DNA of 64,000 nt from Oerskovia merdavium (GTDB taxonomy: Bacteria > Actinomycetota > Actinomycetes > Actinomycetales > Cellulomonadaceae): NCBI RefSeq assembly GCF_014836755.1, contig NZ_JACSQF010000002.1, forward strand, positions 1 to 64,000, in the 5' to 3' direction. Position numbers and translations under genes: made by a program. A model generated the notes under the pieces. The model searched no databases and had not been told where the DNA came from. It was given only the letters and a program-made list of their open reading frames with translations. Numbering within the stretch: the first letter of the stretch is position 1; the number at the start of each line of letters is the position of its first letter. Positions 30,558 to 42,614 of the stretch are shown one piece after another.

Positions 30558-31583
30558 TCAGTGCAGCGGCGGCGCGACCTTCTCTGCCGCGAGCACGCGC
30601 GGCCCCTTGGGGGTGTCCGCGACGTGCGCCACGAGCATCTCTCCCGGCTCCAGGAACGGGTCCCGTGTCGGCAGGGCGTTGGCCACGGGGCGGCGTGAGT
30701 GCTGACCCAGGACGTCGAGGACCGTGGGCAGGACGGGCCGGTGCGTGCAGAGCACGGTCGACCGCTGCGACTCGAGCAGCTCGCGCACGGTGCGCGCAAC
30801 CCGCGAGGGGGACCGCTCGTGCTGCGCCTCGGTCAGGTGGTCGATCGAGAGGGTCTCGAGCCGGGCGGCCTGCGCGTAGGGCGCGATGGTCTGGGCACAG
30901 CGGTCCCACTGGCTCGTCACCACGGTGTTGACCCCGTAGGCCGCGAGCACGGGGACCAGTGCGACGGACTGCGCGTGCCCGGCGGGCGTGAGCGGCCGGT
31001 CCTGCTCGGCCCCGTGCCATGCGGCCCGGGTCACGGCCTTGCCGTGCCGGGCGATCACGACGACGCGGGTCGAGAGCCGTCCGTGCGTGTACTCCTCGAC
31101 GAGCGCGGCGAGCGGACCGCGGTCTGCCTTGCGGGTCACCCGGCGTGCGGCCTCCTCGACGCCGAGCCACTCGGTCGCGTCGATCTCGTCGGGCGACACC
31201 GGGGGCACGGGGGCGCGCGCGGCGAGCGGGCCCGCGTCGCGCACGCGCTTGGCCTGCTGCGCAGCCCAGTAGTGCACGCGCTTCACGCGCCCCTCCGGGG
31301 TCAGGTACTGCAGCCCGGGCAGCGGGACGCCGAGGATCACGGGCTTGCCGGTCTCCTCGGCGACCTCGCGCACGGCGGCGGTCTGGAAGGTCTCGCCCGG
31401 GTCGAGCTTGCCCTTGGGCCACGACCAGTCGTCGTAGCGCGGCCGGTGGACGAGCCGTACCTGCAGCTCACCGTCGCGCACGCGCCACACGAGCCCTCCC
31501 GCCGACTCGATCACGGGGGCGTGCGGGACGTGGGTGGGGCCGAGGGTGTCCACGAGCGGTGCGAACGAGGACGGAGAGCTCAT
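30558..31583 (-). CDS. mutT1: MutT1-like Nudix hydrolase fused to histidine phosphatase
   Basis: A 341-residue two-domain protein. The Nudix box is complete at ~65-87 ([20 protein letters not shown] with TG following). The C-terminal half is a histidine phosphatase with the RHG motif in [13 protein letters not shown] and a later catalytic His in [10 protein letters not shown]. Mycobacterial MutT1 has the same fusion, hydrolysing 8-oxo-dGTP/GTP and diadenosine polyphosphates, and lies beside ppk there as here. The ATG at 31583 overlaps the ppk stop by four bases. It is the last gene of the mshD-ppk-mutT1 operon. Confidence 0.9.
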   Translation of the reverse strand: MSSPSSFAPLVDTLGPTHVPHAPVIESAGGLVWRVRDGELQVRLVHRPRYDDWSWPKGKLDPGETFQTAAVREVAEETGKPVILGVPLPGLQYLTPEGRVKRVHYWAAQQAKRVRDAGPLAARAPVPPVSPDEIDATEWLGVEEAARRVTRKADRGPLAALVEEYTHGRLSTRVVVIARHGKAVTRAAWHGAEQDRPLTPAGHAQSVALVPVLAAYGVNTVVTSQWDRCAQTIAPYAQAARLETLSIDHLTEAQHERSPSRVARTVRELLESQRSTVLCTHRPVLPTVLDVLGQHSRRPVANALPTRDPFLEPGEMLVAHVADTPKGPRVLAAEKVAPPLH

Positions 31584-33913
31584 TGACCCATGCCCAGACG
31601 ACGGCGTTGTCGGGTGATGAGGGTCGACTGGATGTCGGTCAGGGCCCCGTCGGGTCCGGTCGAGTGCCGCACCCAGGTCCCGTCCGCCTGCAGGTGCCAC
31701 GACGCGGTCCCGCTGTCCATCGAGATGTCGATGAGGTCGAGCAGGTTCGTGATCTGGTCCGGGTCGACGAGCCGCACGAGCGTCTCGACGCGGCGGTCGA
31801 GGTTCCGGTGCATGAGGTCGGCCGACCCGATGAAGACCTCGGGGCCGGACTCTGGGCCGTCCGCGATGGCCGGGCCGCCCGAGTTGGCGAACGCGAAGAT
31901 GCGCGAGTGCTCGAGGAACCGGCCCAGGATGGACCGCACGCGGATGTTCTCGCTGAGCCCGGGCACCCCGGGGCGGATCGCGCAGATGCCGCGGACCACG
32001 AGGTCCACCTTCACCCCGGCCTGCGAGGCTCGGTACAGGGCGTCGATGATGGTCTCGTCGACGACCGAGTTGACCTTGAACTTGACCCACGCGTCGCGGC
32101 CCTCGCGGGCTGCGACGGCCTCGCGCTCGATCCGTTCGACGAGGCCCGAGCGCACCGAGCGGGGCGCGACGAGCAGCCGGTGGAACCTCGACTGGGGTGC
32201 GTAGCCGCTCAGCTGGTTGAACAGGCGCGTGAGGTCCTGGCCGACCTCGGGGTCCGCGGTGAGCAGCCCGAGGTCCGTGTAGAGGCGCGCGGTCTTGGGG
32301 TTGTAGTTGCCCGTGCCCACGTGGCAGTAGCGCACGAGCCCCTCGGGCTCCTGGCGGACCACGAGCGAGAGCTTGCAGTGCGTCTTGAGGCCGACGATCC
32401 CGTACACGACGTGCACGCCCGCCTGCTCGAGCTTGCGTGCCCACGAGATGTTGGCCTGCTCGTCGAAGCGCGCCTTGATCTCGACCAGGGCGAGGACCTG
32501 CTTGCCGGCCTCGGCCGCGTCGATCAGGGCGTCGACGATCGGCGAGTCGCCCGACGTCCGGTACAGCGTCTGCTTGATCGCGAGCACGTTGGGGTCCGCG
32601 GCAGCCTGCTGGAGGAACGTCTGGACCGAGGTCGAGAACGAGTCGTACGGGTGGTGCAGCAGGATGTCGCGCTCACGGATCGCGGCGAACACGTCGGTCG
32701 GGTTGGCGCTCTCCACCTCGGCGAGGAAACGGTGCGTGGTCGGCACGAACCGCGGGTAGTGCAGGTCCGCGCGGTCCAGGTCGGCGATGAGGTTGAGGCC
32801 CGTGAAGTCGAGCGGCGCGGGCAGCTTGTAGACCTCGTCGTCCGCGACGTCGAGCTCGCGCACGAGCAGCTGGCGGATGCGCGGGCTGATCCCGTCGGCG
32901 ATCTCGAGGCGCACGGGCGGGCCGAACCGGCGACGCAGCAGCTCCTTCTCCATGGCCTGGAGCAGGTTCTCCGCGTCGTCCTCCTCGACCTCGACGTCCT
33001 CGTTGCGGGTCACGCGGAACGTGTGGTGCTCGCGCACCTCCATGCCCGGGAAGAGGTGGTCGAGGTGCTGGGAGATGACGTCCTCGAGCGGCACGAACGA
33101 CGTGGGGCCCTTGTCGGGGTCTGCGGCCTGCGTGCTGGGTGCCGACGGGCGGCCGCGCGAGTCGACCGCGATGAAGCGCGGCAGCAGCGGCGGCACCTTG
33201 ACGCGCGCGAAGTGCTCCTTGCCCGTCGTCGGGTTCACCACGACGACCGCGAGGTTGAGCGAGAGCCCCGAGATGTACGGGAAGGGGTGCGCGGGGTCCA
33301 CGGCCAGGGGCGTGAGCACGGGGAAGATCTGCTTGCGGAAGAACTTGTGCAGGCGCTCCTGCTCGCGCGTGTCGAGGTCCTCCCAGCGCAGCAGCGAGAT
33401 GCCCTCGGTCGCCAGCGCGGGCTGCACCTGGTCGGCGAACACCGCGGCGTGGCGGGCCATGAGCTCGTGCGCACGCTCGCTGATCGCGTCGAGCACCTGG
33501 CGCGGCGTGAGACCGGAGGCGGCCGTCACGGCGAGCCCGGTCGCGATGCGTCGCTTGAGCCCTGCGACCCGGACCATGAAGAACTCGTCGAGGTTCGACG
33601 CGAAGATCGCGAGGTAGCGCACGCGCTCCAGCAGGGGCTGGTTCTCGTCCTCGGCGAGCTCGAGCACGCGCTGGTTGAACGCGAGCCAGCTCAGCTCGCG
33701 GTCCGCGAACCGGTCGGCGGGCAGGGGCTCGGCACTGAGCACCTCCTTGTCGACGGTCCCCGTGACGGGCTCCTCCTCGGCGATGTGCTCGGCGATGTGC
33801 GCCGCGAGCTCAGGGTCGAGGGCGGGCCGGGGACGGGCGTCGCGAGAAGCCTCCGGCTGCTGGTCCGGGCGCGCGGGGGTCCGGACGCCGGGACGGACGG
33901 TGGAGTCGGTCAT
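31580..33913 (-). CDS. ppk1: polyphosphate kinase 1
   Basis: A 777-residue PPK1, longer than E. coli Ppk because of a disordered ~85-residue head. Features: [20 protein letters not shown] at the N-terminal domain, [16 protein letters not shown], the phosphorylated-histidine region [16 protein letters not shown], and [20 protein letters not shown] in the second phospholipase-D-like domain. It makes polyphosphate from ATP and can run backward. Its ATG overlaps the mshD stop and its stop overlaps mutT1, so translation of all three is coupled. Confidence 0.96.
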   Translation of the reverse strand: MTDSTVRPGVRTPARPDQQPEASRDARPRPALDPELAAHIAEHIAEEEPVTGTVDKEVLSAEPLPADRFADRELSWLAFNQRVLELAEDENQPLLERVRYLAIFASNLDEFFMVRVAGLKRRIATGLAVTAASGLTPRQVLDAISERAHELMARHAAVFADQVQPALATEGISLLRWEDLDTREQERLHKFFRKQIFPVLTPLAVDPAHPFPYISGLSLNLAVVVVNPTTGKEHFARVKVPPLLPRFIAVDSRGRPSAPSTQAADPDKGPTSFVPLEDVISQHLDHLFPGMEVREHHTFRVTRNEDVEVEEDDAENLLQAMEKELLRRRFGPPVRLEIADGISPRIRQLLVRELDVADDEVYKLPAPLDFTGLNLIADLDRADLHYPRFVPTTHRFLAEVESANPTDVFAAIRERDILLHHPYDSFSTSVQTFLQQAAADPNVLAIKQTLYRTSGDSPIVDALIDAAEAGKQVLALVEIKARFDEQANISWARKLEQAGVHVVYGIVGLKTHCKLSLVVRQEPEGLVRYCHVGTGNYNPKTARLYTDLGLLTADPEVGQDLTRLFNQLSGYAPQSRFHRLLVAPRSVRSGLVERIEREAVAAREGRDAWVKFKVNSVVDETIIDALYRASQAGVKVDLVVRGICAIRPGVPGLSENIRVRSILGRFLEHSRIFAFANSGGPAIADGPESGPEVFIGSADLMHRNLDRRVETLVRLVDPDQITNLLDLIDISMDSGTASWHLQADGTWVRHSTGPDGALTDIQSTLITRQRRRLGMGQ

Positions 33914-34908
33914 GGCTTCATGGTGGCATCACTCGGTGAACTTTGGGTGACGGGATGCACAGCCGCCGGGCCGTACTGCACGTCCACGGTGTCCTTGCCG
34001 AAGCCCGCGCCGAGGTAGGTGCGGGTCGCTGCGGTGTTGTCGCCGTCGACGTAGAGGACCGCGCGGTCGAGGCCCTGGGCCGCGAGGTGCGCGAGCCCGA
34101 CGGCGGTCAGCACCTTCCCGAGCCCCTCGCCCTGGGCGTCGGGGTCGACGCCGACGACGTAGATCTCACCCTCGCGCACGGGCGCGTCCGAGGACCCGGC
34201 CTGGTCCGTGGGCACCTTGGTCCACAGGAACCCGGCGAGCGACCCGTCCTCGCGCTCGAGCAGGAAGAACCCCTCGGGGTCGAACCAGTCCTCGGCGAGC
34301 CGGGCGTCGAGGTCGGCCTGGGTCAGGCGGCCCTGCTCGGGGTGGTGCGCGAAGGCGCGCGCGTTGACGCGGAGCCAGGCCGCGTCGTCGGGCCCGGGGC
34401 GGAACGTGCGCAGTCGCAGGCCCGCGGGGACCTCGGGACGCTCCCACGTCCCCGGGCGCAGGTCCAGGCCCATCTTCCACAGCTCGCGCACGACGACGAG
34501 CCCCGCGTCGGCCGCGAACGCGCGCGCCGCGGGGAGGTCGCCGTGCGCCCACACGTGCAGCGTGCGGCCGTGCTGGCCGGGCTCGCCCGAGCGGGCGGGC
34601 AGGGTCGCGTCGCGCTGCGCGGTGCGCAGCAGCATGCGGCCGGTCCGACGCCGGCGCGCGGCCGGGTGCACCACGAGCTCGGCGCTCGCGACGTCCCCGC
34701 CGCGGTCGATCTGTGCGTACCCCGTGACGGTGCCCGCACCGTCGTACGCGACCACGTGCGTGAGGTCCTCGTCGTCGACGCCGAGGCGCAGGAGCGGCTG
34801 CTCGGAGAGGGGGGCGACGCCGTCGGACTCGCGGGCGGCGGCGGCCAGAGCGCGGACCTCGTCCGCGGTGGCCGGGTCGAGCGGGCCGATCTCGAGAGGG
34901 GAGTGCAT
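33910..34908 (-). CDS. mshD: mycothiol synthase (Cys-GlcN-Ins acetyltransferase)
   Basis: A 332-residue double GNAT protein. The first domain has [20 protein letters not shown] (acetyl-CoA loop, degenerate) and the second [21 protein letters not shown], a full RxxGxG/A-type loop variant, followed by [19 protein letters not shown]. The length and tandem fold match MshD, which acetylates Cys-GlcN-Ins in the last step of mycothiol synthesis. Mycothiol is made by actinobacteria only, supporting the taxonomic call. First gene of the mshD-ppk-mutT1 operon; a TGGGAT word lies six bases before the ATG. Confidence 0.9.
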   Translation of the reverse strand: MHSPLEIGPLDPATADEVRALAAAARESDGVAPLSEQPLLRLGVDDEDLTHVVAYDGAGTVTGYAQIDRGGDVASAELVVHPAARRRRTGRMLLRTAQRDATLPARSGEPGQHGRTLHVWAHGDLPAARAFAADAGLVVVRELWKMGLDLRPGTWERPEVPAGLRLRTFRPGPDDAAWLRVNARAFAHHPEQGRLTQADLDARLAEDWFDPEGFFLLEREDGSLAGFLWTKVPTDQAGSSDAPVREGEIYVVGVDPDAQGEGLGKVLTAVGLAHLAAQGLDRAVLYVDGDNTAATRTYLGAGFGKDTVDVQYGPAAVHPVTQSSPSDATMKP

Positions 34909-34944
34909 GGCTCCATCCCATCACAACCGGGCGGACGCACCGGC

Positions 34945-36153
34945 TCAGGGCTGGGCCAGGTGCTCCGAGACGAACTCCAGCCCGTAGGGCAGACCCGCGT
35001 GGACCATGGCCCACGTGTGCCCCTGGCCGGGCTCCTCGCGCAGCGCGACGGTCTGACCGCGTTCGGTGAGGGCGGCGGCCAGCCGGCGGTTCGCCTCGCG
35101 GTCGAACCGCGGGGCCTCGGAACCGCCGTCGAGGAAGACCGCGACGGGCGCCGTGAAGTCCATGGTCGGGATGTAGCGGCTGGGGGAGTTGGCGTCGAGC
35201 TCCTCCTGGGTCGCGAGCATCGCGCGCCCGCCGCCGCCCGGGTCGCCGTAGGGCTCGAGGGCCATGATCGCGCTGAACGTGTCGAGGTGACGCAGGCCCA
35301 GGTTGAGCGCGCAGAACCCGCCGGACGACGCCCCGCCGATCGCGCGGTGGTCCCGGTCCGGGACCGTCGGGAAGGTCTTGTCGACCCACGGGATCACGAC
35401 GTCGGTCACGTAGGTCTCGACCTGCGCGCCGCCCGTCGTGGAGTCCAGGCACTCGGTGTCGCGCGGGGAGGGACCGGTGCCGTTGACGTCGACCGCGACG
35501 AGGATCATGGGCTGGACGAGCTGCGCCGCGAGCAGCGTGTCCATGACGTTGGCGCTGTCGGCCGCCGCGAACCAGTCGCTCGGCTGTCCGGGGCTGCCGT
35601 GGAAGAGGTAGACGACGGGGTAGCGGGTCGGGGCTGACGGGTCGAAGCCCGGCGGCGTGTAGACCCACGTGATGCCGTCGGCCATGCGCAGGTCCGGGGC
35701 CGGCAGCGGCGTCGAGCTCACCGATCCCGTCGCCGACGAGCCCGTGCGCTCCGCGGGCTTGTCGCGATGGCTCGGCGGTGGATCGACGATCCCCCAGCCC
35801 GCCATCGTGGTGCGGAACGCCGCGGCGTTGGGGACGTAGCCCGCGTACGCGTTGACCGCGACCGTCACCGACAGGACCACGAGGAGCCCCGAGGCGACCG
35901 TCCCGACCCAGGCGCGCCACACGCCGCGCGGTCTGCCCGGACCACCTGCGTGGCGTGCTGTCCGTCGCCGCCGGTCCCAGACCACGAGCCCGGCGACCAG
36001 GACGCCGGCGGCCGCGAGCAGACCGACCGTCCACCACGAGGACACCCAGTCGCTGCGCCCCGCGAGCTCGCGCAGCACGGCAGGGGGGAGGGTCGGTGCG
36101 GTGTCGGGCTCGGGCAGCGGGACTGCGCCGGGGAGGGCGTAGGACGGACTCAC
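34945..36153 (-). CDS. membrane-anchored alpha/beta-hydrolase esterase (esterase D/antigen 85-like fold)
   Basis: A ~402-residue protein: two N-terminal transmembrane helices (WWTVGLLAAAGVLVAGLVVW and VASGLLVVLSVTVAVNAYAG), a linker, then an extracellular esterase. The oxyanion/HG region is VVYLFHGSPGQPSDW, the nucleophile elbow is GGASSGG (Ser), and the catalytic His is in GQGHTWAMVHAGL. This matches the PF00756 esterase group that includes mycolyltransferases and feruloyl esterases; the substrate is unknown. GTG at 36153 (with CACCCT six bases upstream) is chosen; GTG at 36177 is an alternative. Confidence 0.8.
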   Translation of the reverse strand: MSPSYALPGAVPLPEPDTAPTLPPAVLRELAGRSDWVSSWWTVGLLAAAGVLVAGLVVWDRRRRTARHAGGPGRPRGVWRAWVGTVASGLLVVLSVTVAVNAYAGYVPNAAAFRTTMAGWGIVDPPPSHRDKPAERTGSSATGSVSSTPLPAPDLRMADGITWVYTPPGFDPSAPTRYPVVYLFHGSPGQPSDWFAAADSANVMDTLLAAQLVQPMILVAVDVNGTGPSPRDTECLDSTTGGAQVETYVTDVVIPWVDKTFPTVPDRDHRAIGGASSGGFCALNLGLRHLDTFSAIMALEPYGDPGGGGRAMLATQEELDANSPSRYIPTMDFTAPVAVFLDGGSEAPRFDREANRRLAAALTERGQTVALREEPGQGHTWAMVHAGLPYGLEFVSEHLAQP

Positions 36154-36318
36154 CCCTCCAGGGTGCCCGCCGTGCACAGGTTCCACCGGGCGAACGCCCA
36201 GGTGGCCGCCAAGGTCCACGGGACGTTCACGGGGTGTCCCCACGCGTGCCGTCGCGCTGTGCGGTGCGTCACGGCCGTGCCGTGGATGAGTCCCGCGGCC
36301 CGCGCGGTTGGTACGGGT

Positions 36319-36901
36319 GTGAGCACCTCTGCACCGGCACACCACCTCTCGACGACCAGGCACATCGACCGGTCCCAGCCCGTCGACGTCGACGTCCTCG
36401 TGGTGGGCGCGGGGCAGGCCGGGCTCTCGGCCGCCTACCACCTGCGGCGGCGCGCCGGAGAGCGTCGTGTCCGTCACGGGCCTGCCGCTCACGCCGGTCT
36501 ACGAGGCGGGGATCGCCTCGGGCGTCCTGCGTCGCCTGCCCATGTTCTCGCGCGTCGTGCCCGACGGCGTCGCGTGGGACGAGGGGGTCCGTCCCGACGG
36601 CGTGACGCACCAGGGCGCCGACGTGATCCTGTGGGCCACGGGCTTCCGGGCCGCGCTCGACCACCTCGGGCCGCTGGGGCTGCGCGGGCCGGGCGGCGGG
36701 ATCGTCATGGACGGGCCGACCGTGGTCGCCGACCCGCGCGTCCAGCTCGTCGGGTACGGGCCGAGCGCGTCGACGATCGGGGCGAACCGCGCCGGCCGCG
36801 AGGCCGTGCGGGCCGTCCTGCGGGTGCTCGAGGGTGCCGCGCCTCGCGACGGTGCGGTGCCGCACGACCGTGCCCGGCCGGTGGTGCCGGGACGGGCGTG
36901 A
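36319..36901 (+). pseudogene. flavin-dependent monooxygenase/oxidoreductase remnant, internally deleted and frameshifted
   Basis: The first ~45 codons from GTG 36319 encode DVDVLVVGAGQAGLSAAYHL, a typical FAD-binding N-terminus. The frame then breaks near 36450. The downstream frame (36450-36901) encodes the C-terminus of the same kind of protein: QGADVILWATGFRAALDHL (the ATG motif) and VQLVGYGPSASTIGANRAGR. The middle, including the NADP-binding domain (an estimated 170 residues or so), is missing, and the two halves are out of frame. The gene is therefore dead unless the break is a sequencing error, which could not restore the missing domain. Confidence 0.8.
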
Positions 36902-36913
36902 GCCCCGCGCCGA

Positions 36914-36919
36914 TACGCT
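36914..36919 (+). promoter_or_regulatory. leaderless-type -10 element (TACGCT) for the MFS gene at 36926
   Basis: TACGCT, six bases, GTG at 36926, directly after the pseudogene. Confidence 0.55.
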
Positions 36920-36925
36920 GCCCGG

Positions 36926-38344
36926 GTGACTCCTGATCCTCTTCCCGGACCTGACGGCCCCCCCGTCGACCGCATCCAGCGGCGGACCGTCTCGGTCCTG
37001 GCCGCGAGCCAGGTCTTCGGCGGGATCGGGGTCGCGACCGGGATCTCGGTGAGCTCTCTGATCGCGTCCGAGCTGTCCGGCTCCGACGCGATCGCCGGGC
37101 TGGCGCAGACGACGGCCGTGGTCGGCGCCGCGCTCGTCGCCCTGCCGCTCTCGCGCCTTGCCGAGCGCCACGGCCGACGCCGGTCGCTCACGACGGGCTA
37201 CGTCGTCGCCCTCCTGGGGGCCGCCCTCGCGGCGACCGCGACCCTGCTCCAGACCTGGCCGCTGCTGCTCGCCGGGATGCTGCTGTTCGGGGCGGGCTCG
37301 GCGACGGGTCTCGCCTCGCGCTTCACCGCGACCGACCTGGCCCGGCCCGAGCGGCGGGCCACCGACCTGTCCGTGGTGATCTGGGCGACGACGATCGGTT
37401 CGGTGCTCGGCCCCAACCTCGCCGGGGCGACCGAGAAGCTCGGTCTCCTGCCCGGCCCGGCCGGGGAGCACGGCGCGCACGGCACGTCGGCCGCACCCCT
37501 CCTCGTCGCAGCCCTGGCGTTCGCCGCGGCCGCCGCGTCCGTCTGGGTCCTGCTCCGTCCCGACCCGCTGCACGTGGCGGCCGCGCGAGCAGCGGCCGGA
37601 TCCGCCGAGACCGCCGAGTCGCGGCCCGGGACGAGCGGGACCGGTGCGGGCGCTGCCGAGGAGGCTGCGCCGTCGGGCGGCGAGGAAGCACCTCCCGAGG
37701 CGGACGTGGTCGCCGCCCCGACCCCCGCGCGCCCCGGCTTCCGCGCGGGCCTCGCGGCCGGGTGGGCCGTGATCCGCGCGTCGGCGACCGCGCAGCTCGC
37801 GCTCGCGGCGATCGTCGTGAGCCACCTCGTGATGGTCGGGCTCATGTCCATGACCCCGGTGCACATGGGGCACGGCGGTGCGAGCCTCCAGGTCATCGGG
37901 ATCGTCATCAGCGCGCACATCGCGGGCATGTACGTGCTCAGCCCCGTGATCGGGTGGGCTGCCGACCGGGTGGGGCACGCGCGCGTCCTCGCGGTGGGCG
38001 GGGTGGTCCTGCTGGCGTCGGCCGTGGTCATCGCGGGCGCGCCCCGCGACGACTCGGGACGGCTCACGGTCGGGCTCGTGCTGCTGGGCGTGGGCTGGTC
38101 GTGCGGGCTCGTCGCCGGCTCGGCGCTGCTCATCGACGCGACGCCGGCCGGGGACCGGACCCAGGTCCAGGGGCTCTCGGACTTCGCGATGAACCTCGGC
38201 GGCGCGCTCGGCGGGGTGCTCGCGGGGATCGTCATCGCGGTCTCGTCGTACGGCGCGCTCGCGTGGGGCGCCGCGGTGCTGCTCGTCGCGTACCTCGTGC
38301 TGGTCGCGGGACGGCTGCTGCGCGCGCCGCGCATCGCGGTCTGA
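36926..38344 (+). CDS. MFS transporter (probable efflux)
   Basis: A 472-residue, 12-helix MFS protein. Motif A is seen as PLSRLAERHGRRRSLTTGYV and its second-half counterpart as GWAADRVGHARVLAVGG. The central cytoplasmic loop is unusually long and acidic (~65 residues, EEAAPSGGEEAPPEADVV). Segments such as LGPNLAGATEKLGLLPG and MTPVHMGHGGASLQVIGIVI match a group of actinobacterial MFS exporters of unknown substrate. The GTG at 36926 is supported by the leaderless promoter. It is not in an operon. Confidence 0.85.
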   Translation: MTPDPLPGPDGPPVDRIQRRTVSVLAASQVFGGIGVATGISVSSLIASELSGSDAIAGLAQTTAVVGAALVALPLSRLAERHGRRRSLTTGYVVALLGAALAATATLLQTWPLLLAGMLLFGAGSATGLASRFTATDLARPERRATDLSVVIWATTIGSVLGPNLAGATEKLGLLPGPAGEHGAHGTSAAPLLVAALAFAAAAASVWVLLRPDPLHVAAARAAAGSAETAESRPGTSGTGAGAAEEAAPSGGEEAPPEADVVAAPTPARPGFRAGLAAGWAVIRASATAQLALAAIVVSHLVMVGLMSMTPVHMGHGGASLQVIGIVISAHIAGMYVLSPVIGWAADRVGHARVLAVGGVVLLASAVVIAGAPRDDSGRLTVGLVLLGVGWSCGLVAGSALLIDATPAGDRTQVQGLSDFAMNLGGALGGVLAGIVIAVSSYGALAWGAAVLLVAYLVLVAGRLLRAPRIAV

Positions 38345-38452
38345 GGCGCTGCGCAGCTTTCGCGCCCGGCGCGTCCGTGCCCGTGGGGGCTCGGCAGTCG
38401 TCTGGGCGTGGCAGGGAGGTGCTCGGGGCGCCCTTGCCCCTGGCAGGAGCCG

Positions 38453-39106
38453 TCAGCGCGCGCCGAGCTGCTTGTAGAAGATCGTCGTCGACACCAGTGC
38501 GCCGCCCGCGACCTTGGCGAACCCCGGGACGGCGCCGACCTCGGACCAGCCCCACCGGCGGTACAGCGACTCGGCGAGGCTGCCCGTCTCGGTGTCGAGC
38601 GTCAGGAGCGAGAGCCGCTCGGCCTTCGCGAAGCGCTCGATCGTGGCCATGAGTCCCGGGGCGAACTTGTTGCCGCGCGCCTGACGGTGGACCAGGAGCT
38701 TGACGACCTCGGCGCGGTGCGTGCCGTTGGCCTTGGACGTCAGGGCGAGCGACGCGGTCGCGACGATCCGACCCGAGTCGTCGCGCCCGACCCACGTGCG
38801 GTGGTCCGGGTCTGCGAGGAACGCCGACCACCACGCGGTCGCCTGCTCCTTGGTCGGCGCCTTGACCCAGCCGACGCTCGCGCCGCCCTGCACGCAGTCG
38901 ATCAGCACGTCGGCGAGGCACGACAGGTCGGCCGTCCGGGCGGCGAGGCTGTCGAGGAGCGAGAGGCCGGCCGCGGGGGCTGCCGCAGGGCCCGGCCTGC
39001 CGGGCGCGCCCGGGCGGCCCGACCGGACGGCGGTCCCGCCGCGGGCGTTCGAGGAGACGAGTGCGCCACCACCGGGCGCGGGGAAGGTGAGAGGTTCGAT
39101 CCGCAT
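38453..39106 (-). CDS. GNAT-family N-acetyltransferase
   Basis: A 217-residue protein. A Gly/Ala/Pro-rich N-terminal third precedes a GNAT fold: RIVATASLALTSKANGTHRA (strands 2-4), VVKLLVHRQARGNKFAPGLM (acetyl-CoA pyrophosphate loop, R-x-x-G-N-K variant of RxxGxG/A) and LLTLDTETGSLAESLYRRWG. Similar small acetyltransferases act on amino acids, antibiotics or proteins; the target is unknown. The ATG at 39106 has a TACCGT word seven bases upstream on the minus strand. Confidence 0.8.
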   Translation of the reverse strand: MRIEPLTFPAPGGGALVSSNARGGTAVRSGRPGAPGRPGPAAAPAAGLSLLDSLAARTADLSCLADVLIDCVQGGASVGWVKAPTKEQATAWWSAFLADPDHRTWVGRDDSGRIVATASLALTSKANGTHRAEVVKLLVHRQARGNKFAPGLMATIERFAKAERLSLLTLDTETGSLAESLYRRWGWSEVGAVPGFAKVAGGALVSTTIFYKQLGAR

Positions 39107-39268
39107 GGCCGTCACGGTAGCCACGGAGCGTTTCGGCCCCGTGAACGGCAGGGACTGTCCCTGTGTCCGGACGACCGTGAGTCCGAGGTCACTGCGGACC
39201 TGACGGCTCGTCGCCGCGCGCGGCGCGCACCGCGCGGGAAGACTGGGGCTCAACCTTCAGGAGGTCCC

Positions 39269-40123
39269 GTGTTCCTCAGCCTGCTCGCCGCCATCACCGC
39301 CGCGATCGGTTACGGCGTCAGCACCGTCATGCAGGCCGTCGCGGCCCGCCGCGCCCAGGGGCTCGCGGTGGTGCGGCAACCCCTCGTGATCCTCGCGTTC
39401 ACGGTCGACCTCGTCGCGTGGCTCTTCTCGCTCGTGGCGCTCGACCACCTGCCGCTCTTCGTGGTCCAGGCCGTGCTCGCGAGCTCGCTCGTCGTGACGG
39501 TCCTGCTCGCCAAGGTGTTCCTCTCGGTGCCCATGCGACGGATCGACGTCGCCGCGATGGCGGCCATCGTGGCCGCGCTCGTGGTGCTCGGGATCGCGGG
39601 CGGGGAGCAGCCCGCGCCCGTGCCGCCCGACTGGTTCACGCCCGTGCTCATCGGGGTGGCCGCGGGCCTCGCGGTCATCGCGCTGATCTTCTACAAGGCC
39701 GGGACACCCGTGCTGCTCGCCGTGATCGGGGCCCTCGGGTACTCCGGGGCGGCCGTCGCGGCTCGAGGCGCGCACGCCTCGGGGGACATCTGGGACACGA
39801 TCTTCCAGCCGCTCGCGATCGCGATCGTGCTGTTCGGGGTCGTGGGGGCGCTCGCGTACCTGCGCTCGCTCGAGCGCGGCAAGGTTGGGACGAACGCCGC
39901 GATCCTCTCGGTGGTCGAGGTCGTCGTCCCCGGGGCCGTGGGCATCGCGGTGCTCGGCGACACGATCCGCTCGGGCTGGGACCCCGCGGTCGCCGTCGCG
40001 GCGCTCGTCGCGCTCGCGGGCTGCGTGGTCCTCGCGACGAGCCCCGCGAACGAGGCGGCCGAGTCCGGGGAGGCGAGCGACGGCGTCGGGCCGTCGAAGG
40101 ACGCGGCGGCAGAGCCCGCGTAG
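39269..40123 (+). CDS. DMT-superfamily (EamA-like) membrane transporter
   Basis: A 284-residue protein with about nine to ten hydrophobic helices and a short polar tail. VFLSLLAAITAAIGYGVSTV opens helix 1, and the tandem repeat of five helices is typical of drug/metabolite transporters (LDHLPLFVVQAVLASSLVVT in the first half, RGKVGTNAAILSVVEVVVPG in the second). Substrate unknown. The GTG at 39269 follows a strong AGGAGG box at 39259. Convergent with acetyl-CoA synthetase, separated by a strong hairpin. Confidence 0.8.
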   Translation: MFLSLLAAITAAIGYGVSTVMQAVAARRAQGLAVVRQPLVILAFTVDLVAWLFSLVALDHLPLFVVQAVLASSLVVTVLLAKVFLSVPMRRIDVAAMAAIVAALVVLGIAGGEQPAPVPPDWFTPVLIGVAAGLAVIALIFYKAGTPVLLAVIGALGYSGAAVAARGAHASGDIWDTIFQPLAIAIVLFGVVGALAYLRSLERGKVGTNAAILSVVEVVVPGAVGIAVLGDTIRSGWDPAVAVAALVALAGCVVLATSPANEAAESGEASDGVGPSKDAAAEPA

Positions 40124-40223
40124 GGCGCTCTCGTCGAGGCCGGCGGGGCGCCGCGGCCCGACGGCAGTGCGCCCCACGTGTAGTGGCGTCACCCGGGGTG
40201 CGTCGGGGCCCCGGTCCCGGTGT

Positions 40224-40256
40224 GCCCGGCGCGCCGCCCAGCTCGGCGCGCCGGGC
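40224..40256. terminator. strong bidirectional terminator between DMT transporter and acs
   Basis: CCCGGCGCGCCG (40225-40236) pairs perfectly with CGGCGCGCCGGG (40244-40255), extended by an outer G-C pair, loop of seven bases. It fills the gap between two convergent genes. Confidence 0.75.
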
Positions 40257-40261
40257 CGGGC

Positions 40262-42304
<2,043 letters not shown>

Positions 42305-42614
42305 TCTTACCTCCGGTGCGCATCGACTCTGGTGCGGGGGCTCATGACGTGAGATCCCCTCGGCCTGCGAGCGGCGCGGAGGGGTGCGAGACACGTCGAG
42401 CGACGGGGCCTGTCCTGCCCCGACTGGGCGAGTCTAGACCCGATCGGGTGACCGGCGTCACTGCTTCTCGAAATGGGCGAGGGTGCTGACAAAAGGGTGA
42501 GCGGCGTCGTCCGGCGCGGGTTCCTCATACGACAACGTCGCAGGAGTGCCACGATGGCCGGAACCCGAACTACTGACCAGGTGAGCACCCTGTGCTCGCT
42601 GCGAAAGGAACGTC
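42305..42614. other. 310-base divergent promoter region, acs / peptide ABC operon
   Basis: No ORF of note. It contains a perfect 12-bp palindrome ACCCGATCGGGT (42438-42449), which could be an operator near the middle of the region, and GAAAGGAA just before the GTG at 42615. Confidence 0.4.
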
